A stretch of DNA of 64,000 nucleotides from JADKHR01 sp041917295 (lineage in GTDB: Bacteria > Elusimicrobiota > Elusimicrobia > FEN-1173), in the NCBI GenBank assembly GCA_041917295.1, contig JAYRXX010000038.1:1-64000 (forward strand). The letters run 5' to 3'. The notes beneath the pieces were generated by a model. It did not search any database. It saw only the letters and a list, made by a program, of their open reading frames with translations, and was not told where the DNA came from. Positions 23,572-31,966 of the stretch are shown in pieces. How positions within the stretch are numbered: the stretch's first letter is position 1; each line of letters opens with the position of its first letter. The position numbers and the translations under genes were made by a program.

Positions 23572-24890
23572 CGCCGCCCCTTTCGACATTTCAGCACCAC
23601 CGGCACGCCCGCCAACCCGTATACTTTACGAAAAACAGATTCCAGATGCCGCTCGTATGAAAAGTGGATTTCTTCCGGAGGAAGGTTGCACCGCAACACG
23701 AACACCGGCGGCGCCGTGGACACCTGAGCCGCCCCGTAAAACACCATTTTGCGTCCGCGATACGAATAGGGCCGCTCCTGCACCGCTTTCCAAAAAAAGG
23801 CGGTCACCTCCTCGTCGTCAAACCGGCGGTGGTAATCCCCGGCCACGATGCGCACCGACGTCAACAGTTCGTCGATGTGGTGCCCTGTTTTTGCGGACAA
23901 AAACACCAGCGGGCAATGGGCCAAAAACGGCATTCCTTCCGGTGTTCGCTCGCGAAAATAAGCGGCGTTGGGACTGCGGTCCGGCACCAAGTCCCATTTA
24001 TTGACGCCCACCACGCAGGCCCGTCGTTTTTCGTCGATCAACCGGCCCACGGCCACATCCCCTTCGGTCAATCCCTCTTGGGCATCGACCAACAACAAAG
24101 CCACTTCGCACCGGTCCAACGCCCGATCCGTCATCAAACGGGTCAACCCTTCCAAATCGTCGGCCCTCGATTTCTTGGCCCGCAACCCGGCGGTGTCCAC
24201 GAACAGGAACTGTTGATCTTTCCAGCGAAACCGGCTGTCGATGGTGTCGCGCGTTGTGCCGGGAACGGGCGAAACGATCATCCGCTCTTCGCCCAACAAA
24301 CGGTTCGTCAACGACGATTTGCCCACGTTCGGGCGGCCCACAATAGACACGCGGATTTCATCGTCCTGGGGAACCAAGGCGGTGGCGTTGGATCCGCCCG
24401 TTCGCTCTTCTAATAAATCCAACAACGTGTTGATGCGCCGTCCATGGGACGCCGACACCGTGACCAGACCCGAAAACCCCAGCCGGGCAAAATCGCCCAA
24501 CGCGGCGTCGTGCCGTTCGGAATCGGCTTTGTTAACCACCAGGATCACCCGCTTCGCGGCGGGGCGCAGAAGACGGGCGAATTCGTCGTCCGCGGGGGTG
24601 ACACCGTCGCGCGCGTCCACCAACCACGCCACGATTTCGGCGGAGTCCACCCACCGCTTGACTTGGGCCCGTACCGAAGCCAACACATCCGAGCCGGGCG
24701 CGTATCCTCCCGTGTCGATGACGCGGTACGCGCGCCCGTTCCAGTGGCACAATCCTTCGATCCAGTCACGGGTTGTTCCGGCCACGGGCGAAGTGATGGC
24801 GCGCCGGCTTTCGCACAACCGGTTAAACAACGTGGATTTGCCTACGTTGGGCCGGCCCACCAAAACCACTGTCGGCAGTGATCCGCTCAC
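23568..24890 (-). CDS. der: GTPase Der (EngA), two G domains
   Basis: A 440-aa tandem-GTPase needed for 50S ribosome maturation. G domain 1 begins VVLVGRPNVGKSTLFNRL near residue 9, with DTGGYAPGSD and NKADSE. G domain 2 begins VSIVGRPNVGKSSLTNRLLG near residue 186, with DTAGLRAKKS and NKWDLVPD. A C-terminal KH-like domain ends the protein (KVYGLAGVPVVLKCRKGRR). The GTG at 24890 is chosen because it overlaps the pgsA stop (GTGA) and homology starts at once. Cytoplasmic. Confidence 0.96.
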   Translation of the reverse strand: MSGSLPTVVLVGRPNVGKSTLFNRLCESRRAITSPVAGTTRDWIEGLCHWNGRAYRVIDTGGYAPGSDVLASVRAQVKRWVDSAEIVAWLVDARDGVTPADDEFARLLRPAAKRVILVVNKADSERHDAALGDFARLGFSGLVTVSASHGRRINTLLDLLEERTGGSNATALVPQDDEIRVSIVGRPNVGKSSLTNRLLGEERMIVSPVPGTTRDTIDSRFRWKDQQFLFVDTAGLRAKKSRADDLEGLTRLMTDRALDRCEVALLLVDAQEGLTEGDVAVGRLIDEKRRACVVGVNKWDLVPDRSPNAAYFRERTPEGMPFLAHCPLVFLSAKTGHHIDELLTSVRIVAGDYHRRFDDEEVTAFFWKAVQERPYSYRGRKMVFYGAAQVSTAPPVFVLRCNLPPEEIHFSYERHLESVFRKVYGLAGVPVVLKCRKGRR

Positions 24891-25423
24891 GCCAATTCTC
24901 CCAAGGTTTTTGTTCCCACCCACACGTAATCTGCCATTGAACACAAGGTCACGATCACCATCGGCCACACAAAATGAGCCGGCCAGGTTTGGCCGGGGAA
25001 GGCCAACATCGCCATGACCGTCGACATTTGAACAAAAGTCGAGGCTTTGCCCAACAGGCGCGGATGGATTTGGGATTTACCGGACAGGATGGTGATCACG
25101 TTCCACCCCAACAAAATAAGAAGGTCCCGGGAAAAGACGATGATGAAAACCCACATGGGCGTTCGACCCAGATGGGCCAAAACCAAAAAAGTCGACGACA
25201 ACAACAATTTATCGGCGATGGGGTCCAAAAAGGAACCCAGGCGGGAAACTTCCTGTCGCCACCGGGCCACCCAGCCATCGAGGATGTCCGACACCGCCGC
25301 CAAGGCGAAAATGTAGAGGGGCCACAACCTGCTCCCGTTTAAAAGAAGGATGACCAACACCGGCGTCAACAAAATCCGAACAATGGTAATCCGGTTCGCC
25401 CACGTCAAAGACGCATTAGACAT
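24887..25423 (-). CDS. pgsA: CDP-diacylglycerol-glycerol-3-phosphate 3-phosphatidyltransferase
   Basis: A 178-aa integral membrane CDP-alcohol phosphatidyltransferase with four to six hydrophobic helices. The family motif D-G-x2-A-R-x8-G-x3-D-x3-D is read in DGWVARWRQEVSRLGSFLDP and continues IADK. It makes phosphatidylglycerol phosphate, the committed step to PG and cardiolipin. The start overlaps the end of hflX by 8 bp. A different alcohol acceptor cannot be excluded, but length and N-terminus (TWANRITIVRILLTPV) match PgsA. Confidence 0.92.
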   Translation of the reverse strand: MSNASLTWANRITIVRILLTPVLVILLLNGSRLWPLYIFALAAVSDILDGWVARWRQEVSRLGSFLDPIADKLLLSSTFLVLAHLGRTPMWVFIIVFSRDLLILLGWNVITILSGKSQIHPRLLGKASTFVQMSTVMAMLAFPGQTWPAHFVWPMVIVTLCSMADYVWVGTKTLGELA

Positions 25424-26663
25424 CGGACAGCTCCTTTTGAAGAACGCCCCAATTCTTGTCGTCGAGCCTCACGCGAAAGCGCGTGCCTCGGGGATCGGGT
25501 TTTTCCGACACGATCCGCCCGGCGCCGTAAAGCAACGTCAACAGGTCCCGCCGACCGTGGGGGAGAACGAACGATCGCTCTTTTTGATCTTTTTCCAATA
25601 GGGATTCGACCCGGTTCAAAAACCGGTCCAATCCGTCCCCCCCTCGGGCCGAGATCAACAGCCGCCCTTCCCGCCGCGCGTGGGCCCGTTGGGCGGGGGC
25701 GAGCGCGTCGGCTTTATTGTACAGGTCCATTCGCACAACCCCGTCGGCGCCCAGCTCTTTAAGAACGTCTTCCACCACTTTTTTTTGGTCAGGCCACGCG
25801 GGGTTTGAGATATCGATGACGTGCACCAGCACATCGGCGTCGCGGGCTTCTTCCAATGTGGCGTGAAACGCCGCCACCAACGCGTGGGGCAACCGTTGAA
25901 TAAAGCCCACCGTGTCCACGAATAAAGCCCACCGCCCGCCCGGCAACTTCACGCGGCGGGTGGTGGGGTCGAGGGTCGCAAACAGTTTGTCGTCGGCCAA
26001 CACCCCGGGGCCCGAACCGGTCCGAAGGGTATTGAGCAAAGTGGATTTGCCCGCGTTGGTGTATCCCACAATGGCCACTTGAGGAAGCGGCACGCGCCGA
26101 CGGCTGTCGCGCTGTTGGTCACGCTGGCGGCGCACACCGTCGATCTCGCGTCCCAGCCGGACAATGCGTTCGCGAATGCGCCGTTGGGAAATGTCCAGCT
26201 TACGTTCCCCGGGGCCGCGGGTGCCGATCCCGCCGGTTTGCTGTTCAAATCGCCCGAACCGTTCCGTCACGCGGGGCAGCAAATAATTTAACTGGGCCAA
26301 CTCCACCTGAAGTTTCCCTTCCCGGGTTCGCGCGCGCTGGGCGAAGATGTCCAAAATGAGGCGGGTGCGGTCGATTATTTTTGCGGGGATAAGCTCTTGC
26401 AGATTTTTCTGCTGGCTGGGCGATAACTCGTCGTTAAACACCACAGCGGTGGCTTTTTTTTGCCGAACCAAGTCGGCAATTTCCAACGCTTTCCCCTCCC
26501 CCACCAACAAGGCCGTATCGGGGCGAACCCGCTCTTGGGTCAACTGGGCAACCGCTTCTCCGCCGGCCGTTTCCAGCAACCGTTCCAGTTCGCCCATCGA
26601 CGATATGTGCGTCGAATCGGGCGTGGCCTTCAATTGAACTCCCACCACAATGGCTCTTTCCAT
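25416..26663 (-). CDS. hflX: GTPase HflX
   Basis: A 415-aa ribosome-associated GTPase that splits or rescues stalled 70S ribosomes. The N-terminal domain (residues 1-130) includes the TALLVGEGKALEIADLVR element. A coiled-coil linker GIGTRGPGERKLDISQRRI follows. The G domain starts near residue 200: VGYTNAGKSTLLNTL, DTVGFIQRLPHALV, NKADAL. It is the first gene of the run reaching to alkD. Upstream lies a 350-bp region of hairpins and repeats without genes. Confidence 0.94.
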   Translation of the reverse strand: MERAIVVGVQLKATPDSTHISSMGELERLLETAGGEAVAQLTQERVRPDTALLVGEGKALEIADLVRQKKATAVVFNDELSPSQQKNLQELIPAKIIDRTRLILDIFAQRARTREGKLQVELAQLNYLLPRVTERFGRFEQQTGGIGTRGPGERKLDISQRRIRERIVRLGREIDGVRRQRDQQRDSRRRVPLPQVAIVGYTNAGKSTLLNTLRTGSGPGVLADDKLFATLDPTTRRVKLPGGRWALFVDTVGFIQRLPHALVAAFHATLEEARDADVLVHVIDISNPAWPDQKKVVEDVLKELGADGVVRMDLYNKADALAPAQRAHARREGRLLISARGGDGLDRFLNRVESLLEKDQKERSFVLPHGRRDLLTLLYGAGRIVSEKPDPRGTRFRVRLDDKNWGVLQKELSDV

Positions 26664-26741
26664 ATCCTCATTCTACCCAATCTTGAAAACGAAAGAAAGC
26701 CATTGTTTTTATGGCCAAGGATCTGGCGATTCAGCGGAGGG

Positions 26742-26770
26742 AACCGCCCTTGTTCAGGGGGCGGTTTTTT
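26742..26770 (+). terminator. Hairpin with T-run on the plus strand
   Basis: AACCGCCC (26742-26749) pairs with GGGCGGTT (26759-26766) and is followed by TTTT. It has the form of an intrinsic terminator for a plus-strand transcript, yet no plus-strand gene ends here. Either a short untranslated RNA is made upstream, in 26664-26741, or this is the edge of the repeat element that starts 2 bp later. Confidence 0.45.
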
Positions 26771-26771
26771 A

Positions 26772-27015
26772 CCCGAAATTCCCAGTTGGATCGCGGGATT
26801 CGACGGAAAATTCGGGCCTTTTTTCTTCACAAAAAAGTTTGTCCGTAGTCCCCGCGACCGCGCTAGCGGAAGTGCCGCGTGGGAGCGGCCTACGGCCTGC
26901 ACTTTTTTGTTCGTAAAAAGGCCCCCCTTTTCCGTCTCGCATCAGCGGCTCTGCCGCCCCAGGTGCCGAGCGCTCTGCGCTCGGCCGGTCCTCACGCCCA
27001 ACTGGGAATTCCGGG
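26772..27015. repeat. 244-bp inverted-repeat element with embedded REP
   Basis: The ends form an 18-bp inverted repeat with one mismatch (CCCGAAATTCCCAGTTGG at 26772-26789, complement at 26998-27015). Further inward, GGGCCTTTTTTCTTCACAAA (from about 26815) pairs with the run near 26902-26930. The centre holds GCTAGCGGAAGTGCCGCGTG followed by GGAGCGGCC, the same REP-like string found near 49419 and 59862. The element abuts the stop codon of the small ORF at 27016. No transposase is visible. Confidence 0.7.
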
Positions 27016-27204
27016 TTAATTCTTTTTGGTTATGTGCGCTTGATGACGTTTACTGGGCCTCGGGCGGCCGATCGACTCAAAAAAATGGGCATGAACACGG
27101 TCGAAGACCGCTCCCAGATCACCGTGATGATTGAAATACGCAGCCACGTCTTCACCCGGAAGAAACACGCCCGAGGGCAGCGAACGCGGTTTGGTTTTTG
27201 TCAT
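27016..27204 (-). CDS. Small protein of unknown function (62 aa)
   Basis: A 62-aa ORF whose ATG (27204-27202) overlaps the stop of the cytidylate-kinase-like gene (27203-27201) in an ATGA junction, the same coupling used by most real gene pairs in this window. The protein (MTKTKPRSLPSGVFLPGEDV, then AAYFNHHGDLGAVFDRVHAH and so on) has no membrane segment and is rich in His and basic residues. No family was recognised. Its stop lies directly beside an inserted repeat element, so the original C-terminus may have been changed. It could also be chance. Confidence 0.5.
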   Translation of the reverse strand: MTKTKPRSLPSGVFLPGEDVAAYFNHHGDLGAVFDRVHAHFFESIGRPRPSKRHQAHITKKN

Positions 27205-27914
27205 ACCCCCCTCCCCCGCCGGGCCAAAGATTCCACCGCACGCAATGTGGTGGAGGCAATGACTTCGACCGGCACGGTGCCGGTGTTCCATACCAGGTCG
27301 TACAATAAGGGATCATCGATGTTCTGATGAAAATAGGTTTTCACCAACGCCGCGCGGGCGCGGTCGTGGTCGGACACCACCCGGCGCGCCTCTTTTTCGG
27401 AGGCCCCTAAAGCGGCCCGCACCCGACGAAGCCGCACGTCCAACGGCGCCATCAGCCTTAGGTGTACGCCCAGGGGCATCGCCCGGGTCAAACACGCCCC
27501 CGCCCGCCCGACTATGATGACTTTCCCTTGGCTCGCCAACCCGCGGATCACTTTGAACAAATGGGCCACCACCGCCGATTGAGGCGACAACCCCGCGATC
27601 CATGACGACACCATGTCTTGAATACCCGACACAAAGTCTTCCTCGGCCAACCCTTTCAACGACACTTTCAAAGCGGGATTTTCAGCCACCATTTCCGCCA
27701 ACCGCTCGTCAAACAGGCTCCAGCCCTCGAACAAGGCTTTGGGACGCGCTTCGAAGGTACGGTCCAACAGGGCCCGTGCCACCACGTGGCCCCCCGCGCC
27801 CGCTTGGCGAGAAATGGTGACAAACGGAGCCCCGCCCTCAATGCTGGACTTGGATTCCGGAAACATTTTCGCCGCGGCCGCTAAAAACCGTTCAAGATGA
27901 TTCGCCGTAACCAT
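27201..27914 (-). CDS. Cytidylate kinase-like family protein
   Basis: A 237-aa protein of the cytidylate-kinase-like P-loop group. The N-terminal phosphate-binding segment is FVTISRQAGAGGHVVARALL (residues about 29-48), followed by FDERLAEMVAE, GKVIIVGRAGACLTRA, and the lid-like RLMAPLDVRLRRVRAALGAS with arginines that would hold the phosphoryl group. True CMP kinase has another architecture, so the substrate is unknown; this family often sits beside UspA genes, as it does here. The ATG at 27914 is 14 bp after the UspA gene and decides the start. Cytoplasmic. Confidence 0.82.
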   Translation of the reverse strand: MVTANHLERFLAAAAKMFPESKSSIEGGAPFVTISRQAGAGGHVVARALLDRTFEARPKALFEGWSLFDERLAEMVAENPALKVSLKGLAEEDFVSGIQDMVSSWIAGLSPQSAVVAHLFKVIRGLASQGKVIIVGRAGACLTRAMPLGVHLRLMAPLDVRLRRVRAALGASEKEARRVVSDHDRARAALVKTYFHQNIDDPLLYDLVWNTGTVPVEVIASTTLRAVESLARRGRGV

Positions 27915-27927
27915 GGTCGCCTCCTTT

Positions 27928-28797
27928 TCAGGAATGAACAACCAACACCCCGCAGGGCGCGTAAGAAGATACTTTTTGGGAAACGCTCCCCATGAAAAAC
28001 CGGTCCACCCGGCCAATCCCCCGCCGACCCAACACCACCAATCCCGCGCGGGTGGATTGGGCCGACCGCAAAATTTCGCCCGACGGATACCCCTCGCGAA
28101 GAAGGGTTTTTACAGAAGAAAACCGCCGAGCCCACTCTTCCCTCGCCCTCGCCAGCACGCTTGTTCCCCGTCGGCGCAAGGCGTCCAGGGATTCTTTGTA
28201 CGCGACCACGTTGCCGTATCCCCCGGGGAACCCCGTTTCCGGAATCCACAATGCCACCGGGTCGGCCACCACGTGCAACAAAGACACCGGCGCGCCCGTG
28301 GGCGCGCCCAAGCGGCGCAAAAAGTCTGCCGTCCGCCGGTCAGTGGGGGAACCGTCGATGGGACACAGCAAAGAAAGCTTTTTAGACGGTTTACGGTGGG
28401 CGATCAATACGGAACAATCGGCATGGCGAGTCACCTTGTTGGAAACGCTTCCCAACAAAAATCGTTTCAACGGCGAAAGGCCCCGGGCCCCCAGCGCGAT
28501 CAAATCGGCGCGAATCGTCCGGGCCCGATCCAAAATGGAACCGGCCACGTCGTTGGAAACCAAAACACGGCCCGTGGTTTTGAATCGAGGCGAAAGACTT
28601 TTTTTCACGGTGTCCACCAACCCTTGACCGCTTTGGCGCAACCCGTCGGCCAAGGCGGCCCCCACGGACGAACCGGTGGGAACCGCGGGCCCGACAAAGA
28701 GGACCTCTACTTTGTGCCCGGACCCCGCCACCTGAGAGAGAAGCCCCTCGGCCCAACGAGAATGAGTGGATCCGTCCACCGCCAAAAGAATTTTCAT
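27928..28797 (-). CDS. Universal stress protein with two UspA domains
   Basis: A 289-aa protein made of two UspA folds (residues about 1-140 and 142-289). Each ends with the ATP-binding motif G-x2-G-x9-G-S: GARGLSPLKRFLLGSVS and GRRGIGRVDRFFMGSVS. The first domain opens with KILLAVDGSTHS, the second with SLLCPIDGSPTDR. ATP-binding UspA proteins act in the cytoplasm in stress or growth-arrest responses. One base separates its start from the stop of the upstream cysteine-motif gene, and the kinase-like gene follows after 13 bp. Confidence 0.92.
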   Translation of the reverse strand: MKILLAVDGSTHSRWAEGLLSQVAGSGHKVEVLFVGPAVPTGSSVGAALADGLRQSGQGLVDTVKKSLSPRFKTTGRVLVSNDVAGSILDRARTIRADLIALGARGLSPLKRFLLGSVSNKVTRHADCSVLIAHRKPSKKLSLLCPIDGSPTDRRTADFLRRLGAPTGAPVSLLHVVADPVALWIPETGFPGGYGNVVAYKESLDALRRRGTSVLARAREEWARRFSSVKTLLREGYPSGEILRSAQSTRAGLVVLGRRGIGRVDRFFMGSVSQKVSSYAPCGVLVVHS

Positions 28798-28798
28798 G

Positions 28799-29419
28799 TT
28801 ACGCCTCCTCCATCTCTTCCACGCGGGGAAAATCTCCCGGCCGGATCCGTCTCAGTCCACCCCAGGAATAACCCAGAATGTCCCGGGGATACTGACGCCG
28901 CTCGCCGGAACCCATCACCCGCGCCGGACAGTAACGGCACTCCCCGCGTGCAAACAAATGGTTTTTAAGGACATCCGCCAAACTGTCTCGCACCTGTTGG
29001 CGAGAGTCTTTTCCCCCGCGCACCAACGCGCCCCCCCGGATGTGCAAACGGCGCACCACGGCGAAGGCAACAGCGTCCAAGAAGCGGTCGATGGGTTGTC
29101 GGGTTTGAAGGATGTGAACGCGTTTCAACGTGTCGTGGCCGTGGGGATTGTTCCCGCACAAAACACAAGGAGCGGAAAGGCACCCTTCGCCTCGCCCGCA
29201 TTGGGGGCTAAACGAAAGTCGGCTGAGGAAAATATCGCGAAATGTTTGAAAAAGGCCGGGCCAAACATGGGGATCCAACGGGGCGTGACCAGCATTTTTA
29301 TCCAAAGCCACCCACACGCGATGGGTCAGCCGGGTGAGGATCTCAAACGGATCCTCCCCCCACTGGGTTCGCAGTTGGTAAAAGTAAACGCGACGGCTCC
29401 ATTGCCCCCGGTTATCCAT
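28799..29419 (-). CDS. Cysteine-motif protein of unknown function
   Basis: A 206-aa soluble protein not recognised as a family. Two cysteine clusters are visible: CGRGEGCLSAPCVLC (C-x5-C-x4-C-x2-C, residues about 89-103) and GECRYCPARV (C-x2-C, near residue 171). These could bind zinc or an Fe-S cluster. The N-terminal half has aromatic segments (RRVYFYQLRTQWGED, HRVWVALDKNAG). It lies 82 bp after the AhbD-like gene and 1 bp before the UspA gene, so it is probably co-transcribed with both. The function is open; a partner of the radical SAM enzyme is one guess. Confidence 0.7.
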   Translation of the reverse strand: MDNRGQWSRRVYFYQLRTQWGEDPFEILTRLTHRVWVALDKNAGHAPLDPHVWPGLFQTFRDIFLSRLSFSPQCGRGEGCLSAPCVLCGNNPHGHDTLKRVHILQTRQPIDRFLDAVAFAVVRRLHIRGGALVRGGKDSRQQVRDSLADVLKNHLFARGECRYCPARVMGSGERRQYPRDILGYSWGGLRRIRPGDFPRVEEMEEA

Positions 29420-29501
29420 AACGCCCCCGTGGGTCTATCGTCGCATATTGGGGTCCCCTTCCGCCATGATCCCCGTCATATCCTGCGGGGGAGGAGGGAA
29501 A

Positions 29502-30668
29502 TTAAAACGGATCGGAAATTTCGGCTTCTTCAAACCCGGGAGGTATGTAAACGCAGTGGGGTTCTTCGCCCAAGGCATCGCCGTGGGAATAGTACGCCCG
29601 CGCCCGACACCCCCCGCACACATACTTAAACGAACACACCCCGCATTTGCCTTCCAACTGGGATGGATCCCTCAAACTCTGAAACACGGGGGATGTTTCC
29701 CACAAGGTTTTGAAATCTGTTTTTCGAATGTTTCCAACGGTGATCGGCAAATACCCGCACGGGAACACCTCGCCCTTGTGGGAAATAAAACAAACACCCT
29801 GTCCCGCCAAACAACCTTTCGTGGTTTGATGCAAAGCCTGGTGGGAATGGGTGGCGCCTTTGGATTCTTGCCGATGATGGCTGGGGGGCAACCCCCCGAC
29901 TTCTTTGGACCGCTGGCGCACGATGCGGAAATAATGGGGCGCGCAGGTGGCTTTTAATTCAATTTTTCGTTCCATTTCCCGATCAAAAAACCAATGGAGC
30001 CACTTCTCGTATTCTTCCGACGGAAGCATATCCGAATCGGCGATTTGCACGCCGCATCCCACCGGCACCAGCATAAATAAATGGAGCGCGGCCGCGCCCC
30101 GAGCCACCGCGTTGGCGTACAGGTCCGGCAGTTCGTGGGCGTTGTAACGGGTGACGGTCATATTGATTTGAAGAGAGACGCCTTCCCGTTTGAGATGGTC
30201 AAACCCCCGCAGGGCCCGCTCAAACTGGCCGGCGCCGCGGAACCGGTCGTGTGTGGCGGCTTGAGCCCCGTCGAGGGAAATACTCACCCGGGCCACGCCG
30301 GCGTCGCGAATGGCCCGGGCTTTCTCGGCGGTGACCAGCGTGCCGTTGGTGGCCAGAGCCACGCGCAAACCGCGGTCGCGGGCAAACGCGGCCACGTCCA
30401 AAATGTCCGGCCGAAACAACGGTTCGCCCCCCGACAACACCAATATGGGTTTGTAATTTTCGGCGATGTCCGTGATCATCGCCCGGGCGGCGTCGGTTGA
30501 CAGATCGTCGCCGTTGACTTGGTCGAGGACATCCAACCGCCGGCAATGCACGCACCGCAAATTGCACGCGGCGGTGGTTTCCCAAAAAATCAATCGGGGC
30601 GGCATGGGGGTTCCGGCTGGAGCGGAACTTGCCGGGCGCGCCGCGGAAAGGGGGGACGGGGTATTCAT
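29502..30668 (-). CDS. ahbD: Radical SAM/SPASM protein, AhbD-type haem synthase
   Basis: A 388-aa radical SAM enzyme. The cluster motif CNLRCVHC is near residues 35-42, the SAM-binding LSGGEP near 77. The central TCAPHYFRI and the C-terminal block (GCLAGQGVCFISHKGEVFPC, GKCGVCSFKYVCGGCRARAY) match the SPASM region of AhbD, which decarboxylates Fe-coproporphyrin III to haem b in the sirohaem-dependent pathway; NirJ proteins are close relatives. No other ahb gene is in the window, so function is assigned by motif only. The -10-like TAATAT is about 10 bp before the ATG at 30668. Confidence 0.75.
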   Translation of the reverse strand: MNTPSPLSAARPASSAPAGTPMPPRLIFWETTAACNLRCVHCRRLDVLDQVNGDDLSTDAARAMITDIAENYKPILVLSGGEPLFRPDILDVAAFARDRGLRVALATNGTLVTAEKARAIRDAGVARVSISLDGAQAATHDRFRGAGQFERALRGFDHLKREGVSLQINMTVTRYNAHELPDLYANAVARGAAALHLFMLVPVGCGVQIADSDMLPSEEYEKWLHWFFDREMERKIELKATCAPHYFRIVRQRSKEVGGLPPSHHRQESKGATHSHQALHQTTKGCLAGQGVCFISHKGEVFPCGYLPITVGNIRKTDFKTLWETSPVFQSLRDPSQLEGKCGVCSFKYVCGGCRARAYYSHGDALGEEPHCVYIPPGFEEAEISDPF

Positions 30669-30705
30669 TCCGTCCCAATATTAGCTAAAATGGGGCCTTC
30701 CGAAC

Positions 30706-31956
30706 ATGCCCATCACCGACCGTATCGACACTCTGGTATTTGGGGAAACCATGGCGAGTTTCTCCCTGGTTATTTCTCCCCACGCGACGCTGACGTTTGA
30801 TCGGTCGGGTCGGCCGACAGGCTTTTACGAAAACGGGCTTTACACCGCCCGCGGTTTGGACGGGCACTGCGTGGAAAAAAAATGGGTCTGGCCGGCCGGC
30901 GGCGAAGCCCGCCGGCACATTCGGATTCTTTCAAAAACCGAGGAAGAACGGTTGCGGGACCGGCTGTTGGAATTGCTGGACCTCTGCCGGGGCCGCCTGC
31001 CGGAGTTGGAAAACCAACAGGCGGTCCGCCGTTTTGTGCGGGGGCTCGACACGCACGTCCAGCGGGAAGAACTTCACGCGCACCTGGATTTTTTGGTCCA
31101 AGGAATTGTCCGCGCGTGGACGACCGACGCGAATCGATTCGCCCAGGTTTGGAACCCCATCGGGATTCTTCCGCCGGACCAGTATTTGTCGTTGGTTGTT
31201 CAAGTGTCCGAGGGATGCGCCTGGAACAAGTGCACGTTTTGTGATTTTTACGCCGGGCGTCCATCCCGGGTAAGAACAAAAGAGGAAATTCGCCGGCACG
31301 CCGACGAGATCGAATCATTTTTAGGGCCCGCTCTGGCGGGACGATGTTCTTTGTTCCTGGGCGACGCCAACGCGTTCCAAGCCCCGCCGGACTTATTGAT
31401 TCCCGTGGCGCAGGAGTTGGCCGAGCGGTTTCCCCACCTGGCGAAAGCGCAAGACGACGGGGTGGGCGGGCTGTATTCGTTCGCCGATCCGGCTCGGTTG
31501 GCCGTCTGGTCCGCGGCGGATCTTCAAGCCTTGGCCCGCACGGGCTATCGACGGGCGTATCTGGGGGTGGAAAGCGGGTCCGACGCCATCCGCCGCCAAT
31601 TGAACAAACTGGGGTCCGCCGACCTTGCGGCGGCGGGGGCCCTGAAGCTGAAGGGCGCGGGAATCGCCGTGGGTCTCATTGTGCTGTTGGGCGCCGGCGG
31701 GCGCAACGGGGCCGACGAACACCTGAGAGAAACAGCGGCCCTCCTGCGCAACGCCAATCTGGGGCCCGGCGACTTGGTGTATTTTTCGCCGCTTTTTTCC
31801 CCCGCCGGGACGGATGGAACACGCTCGGCCGGGGAGTTGAACGGGCACGCCCTTACTGAAGAAGAAATGACGGCCCAACGGCGGGCCATTGAGGCTTTGG
31901 TTCCCCCCCGGGGTGAACGCCGGGCGCTCTACGACATTCGCGAATTTGTTTATTAA
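30706..31956 (+). CDS. Radical SAM protein of unknown function
   Basis: A 416-aa protein. The cluster motif is late, VSEGCAWNKCTFCDFYAG (C-x4-C-x2-C type, near residues 168-185), after an N-terminal domain of about 150 residues (LVISPHATLTFDRSGRP, then a helical region). The barrel continues with LFLGDANAFQAPPDLLI, RAYLGVESGSDAIRRQLNKL and GLIVLLGAGG, a pattern of HemN/Elp3-like radical SAM enzymes. An ATG at 30751 (MASFSLVISPH) could be the real start. It leads a plus-strand operon with the CopD-like and YidE genes and is divergent from the AhbD gene. The substrate is unknown. Confidence 0.85.
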   Translation: MPITDRIDTLVFGETMASFSLVISPHATLTFDRSGRPTGFYENGLYTARGLDGHCVEKKWVWPAGGEARRHIRILSKTEEERLRDRLLELLDLCRGRLPELENQQAVRRFVRGLDTHVQREELHAHLDFLVQGIVRAWTTDANRFAQVWNPIGILPPDQYLSLVVQVSEGCAWNKCTFCDFYAGRPSRVRTKEEIRRHADEIESFLGPALAGRCSLFLGDANAFQAPPDLLIPVAQELAERFPHLAKAQDDGVGGLYSFADPARLAVWSAADLQALARTGYRRAYLGVESGSDAIRRQLNKLGSADLAAAGALKLKGAGIAVGLIVLLGAGGRNGADEHLRETAALLRNANLGPGDLVYFSPLFSPAGTDGTRSAGELNGHALTEEEMTAQRRAIEALVPPRGERRALYDIREFVY

Positions 31957-31966
31957 GGAGATGTCG

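Noticed and set aside
30706..31956. Coproporphyrinogen oxidase HemN
   Set aside because: The cysteine motif lies too far into the protein and the HemN second-SAM and C-terminal regions are not seen; left as radical SAM of unknown function.
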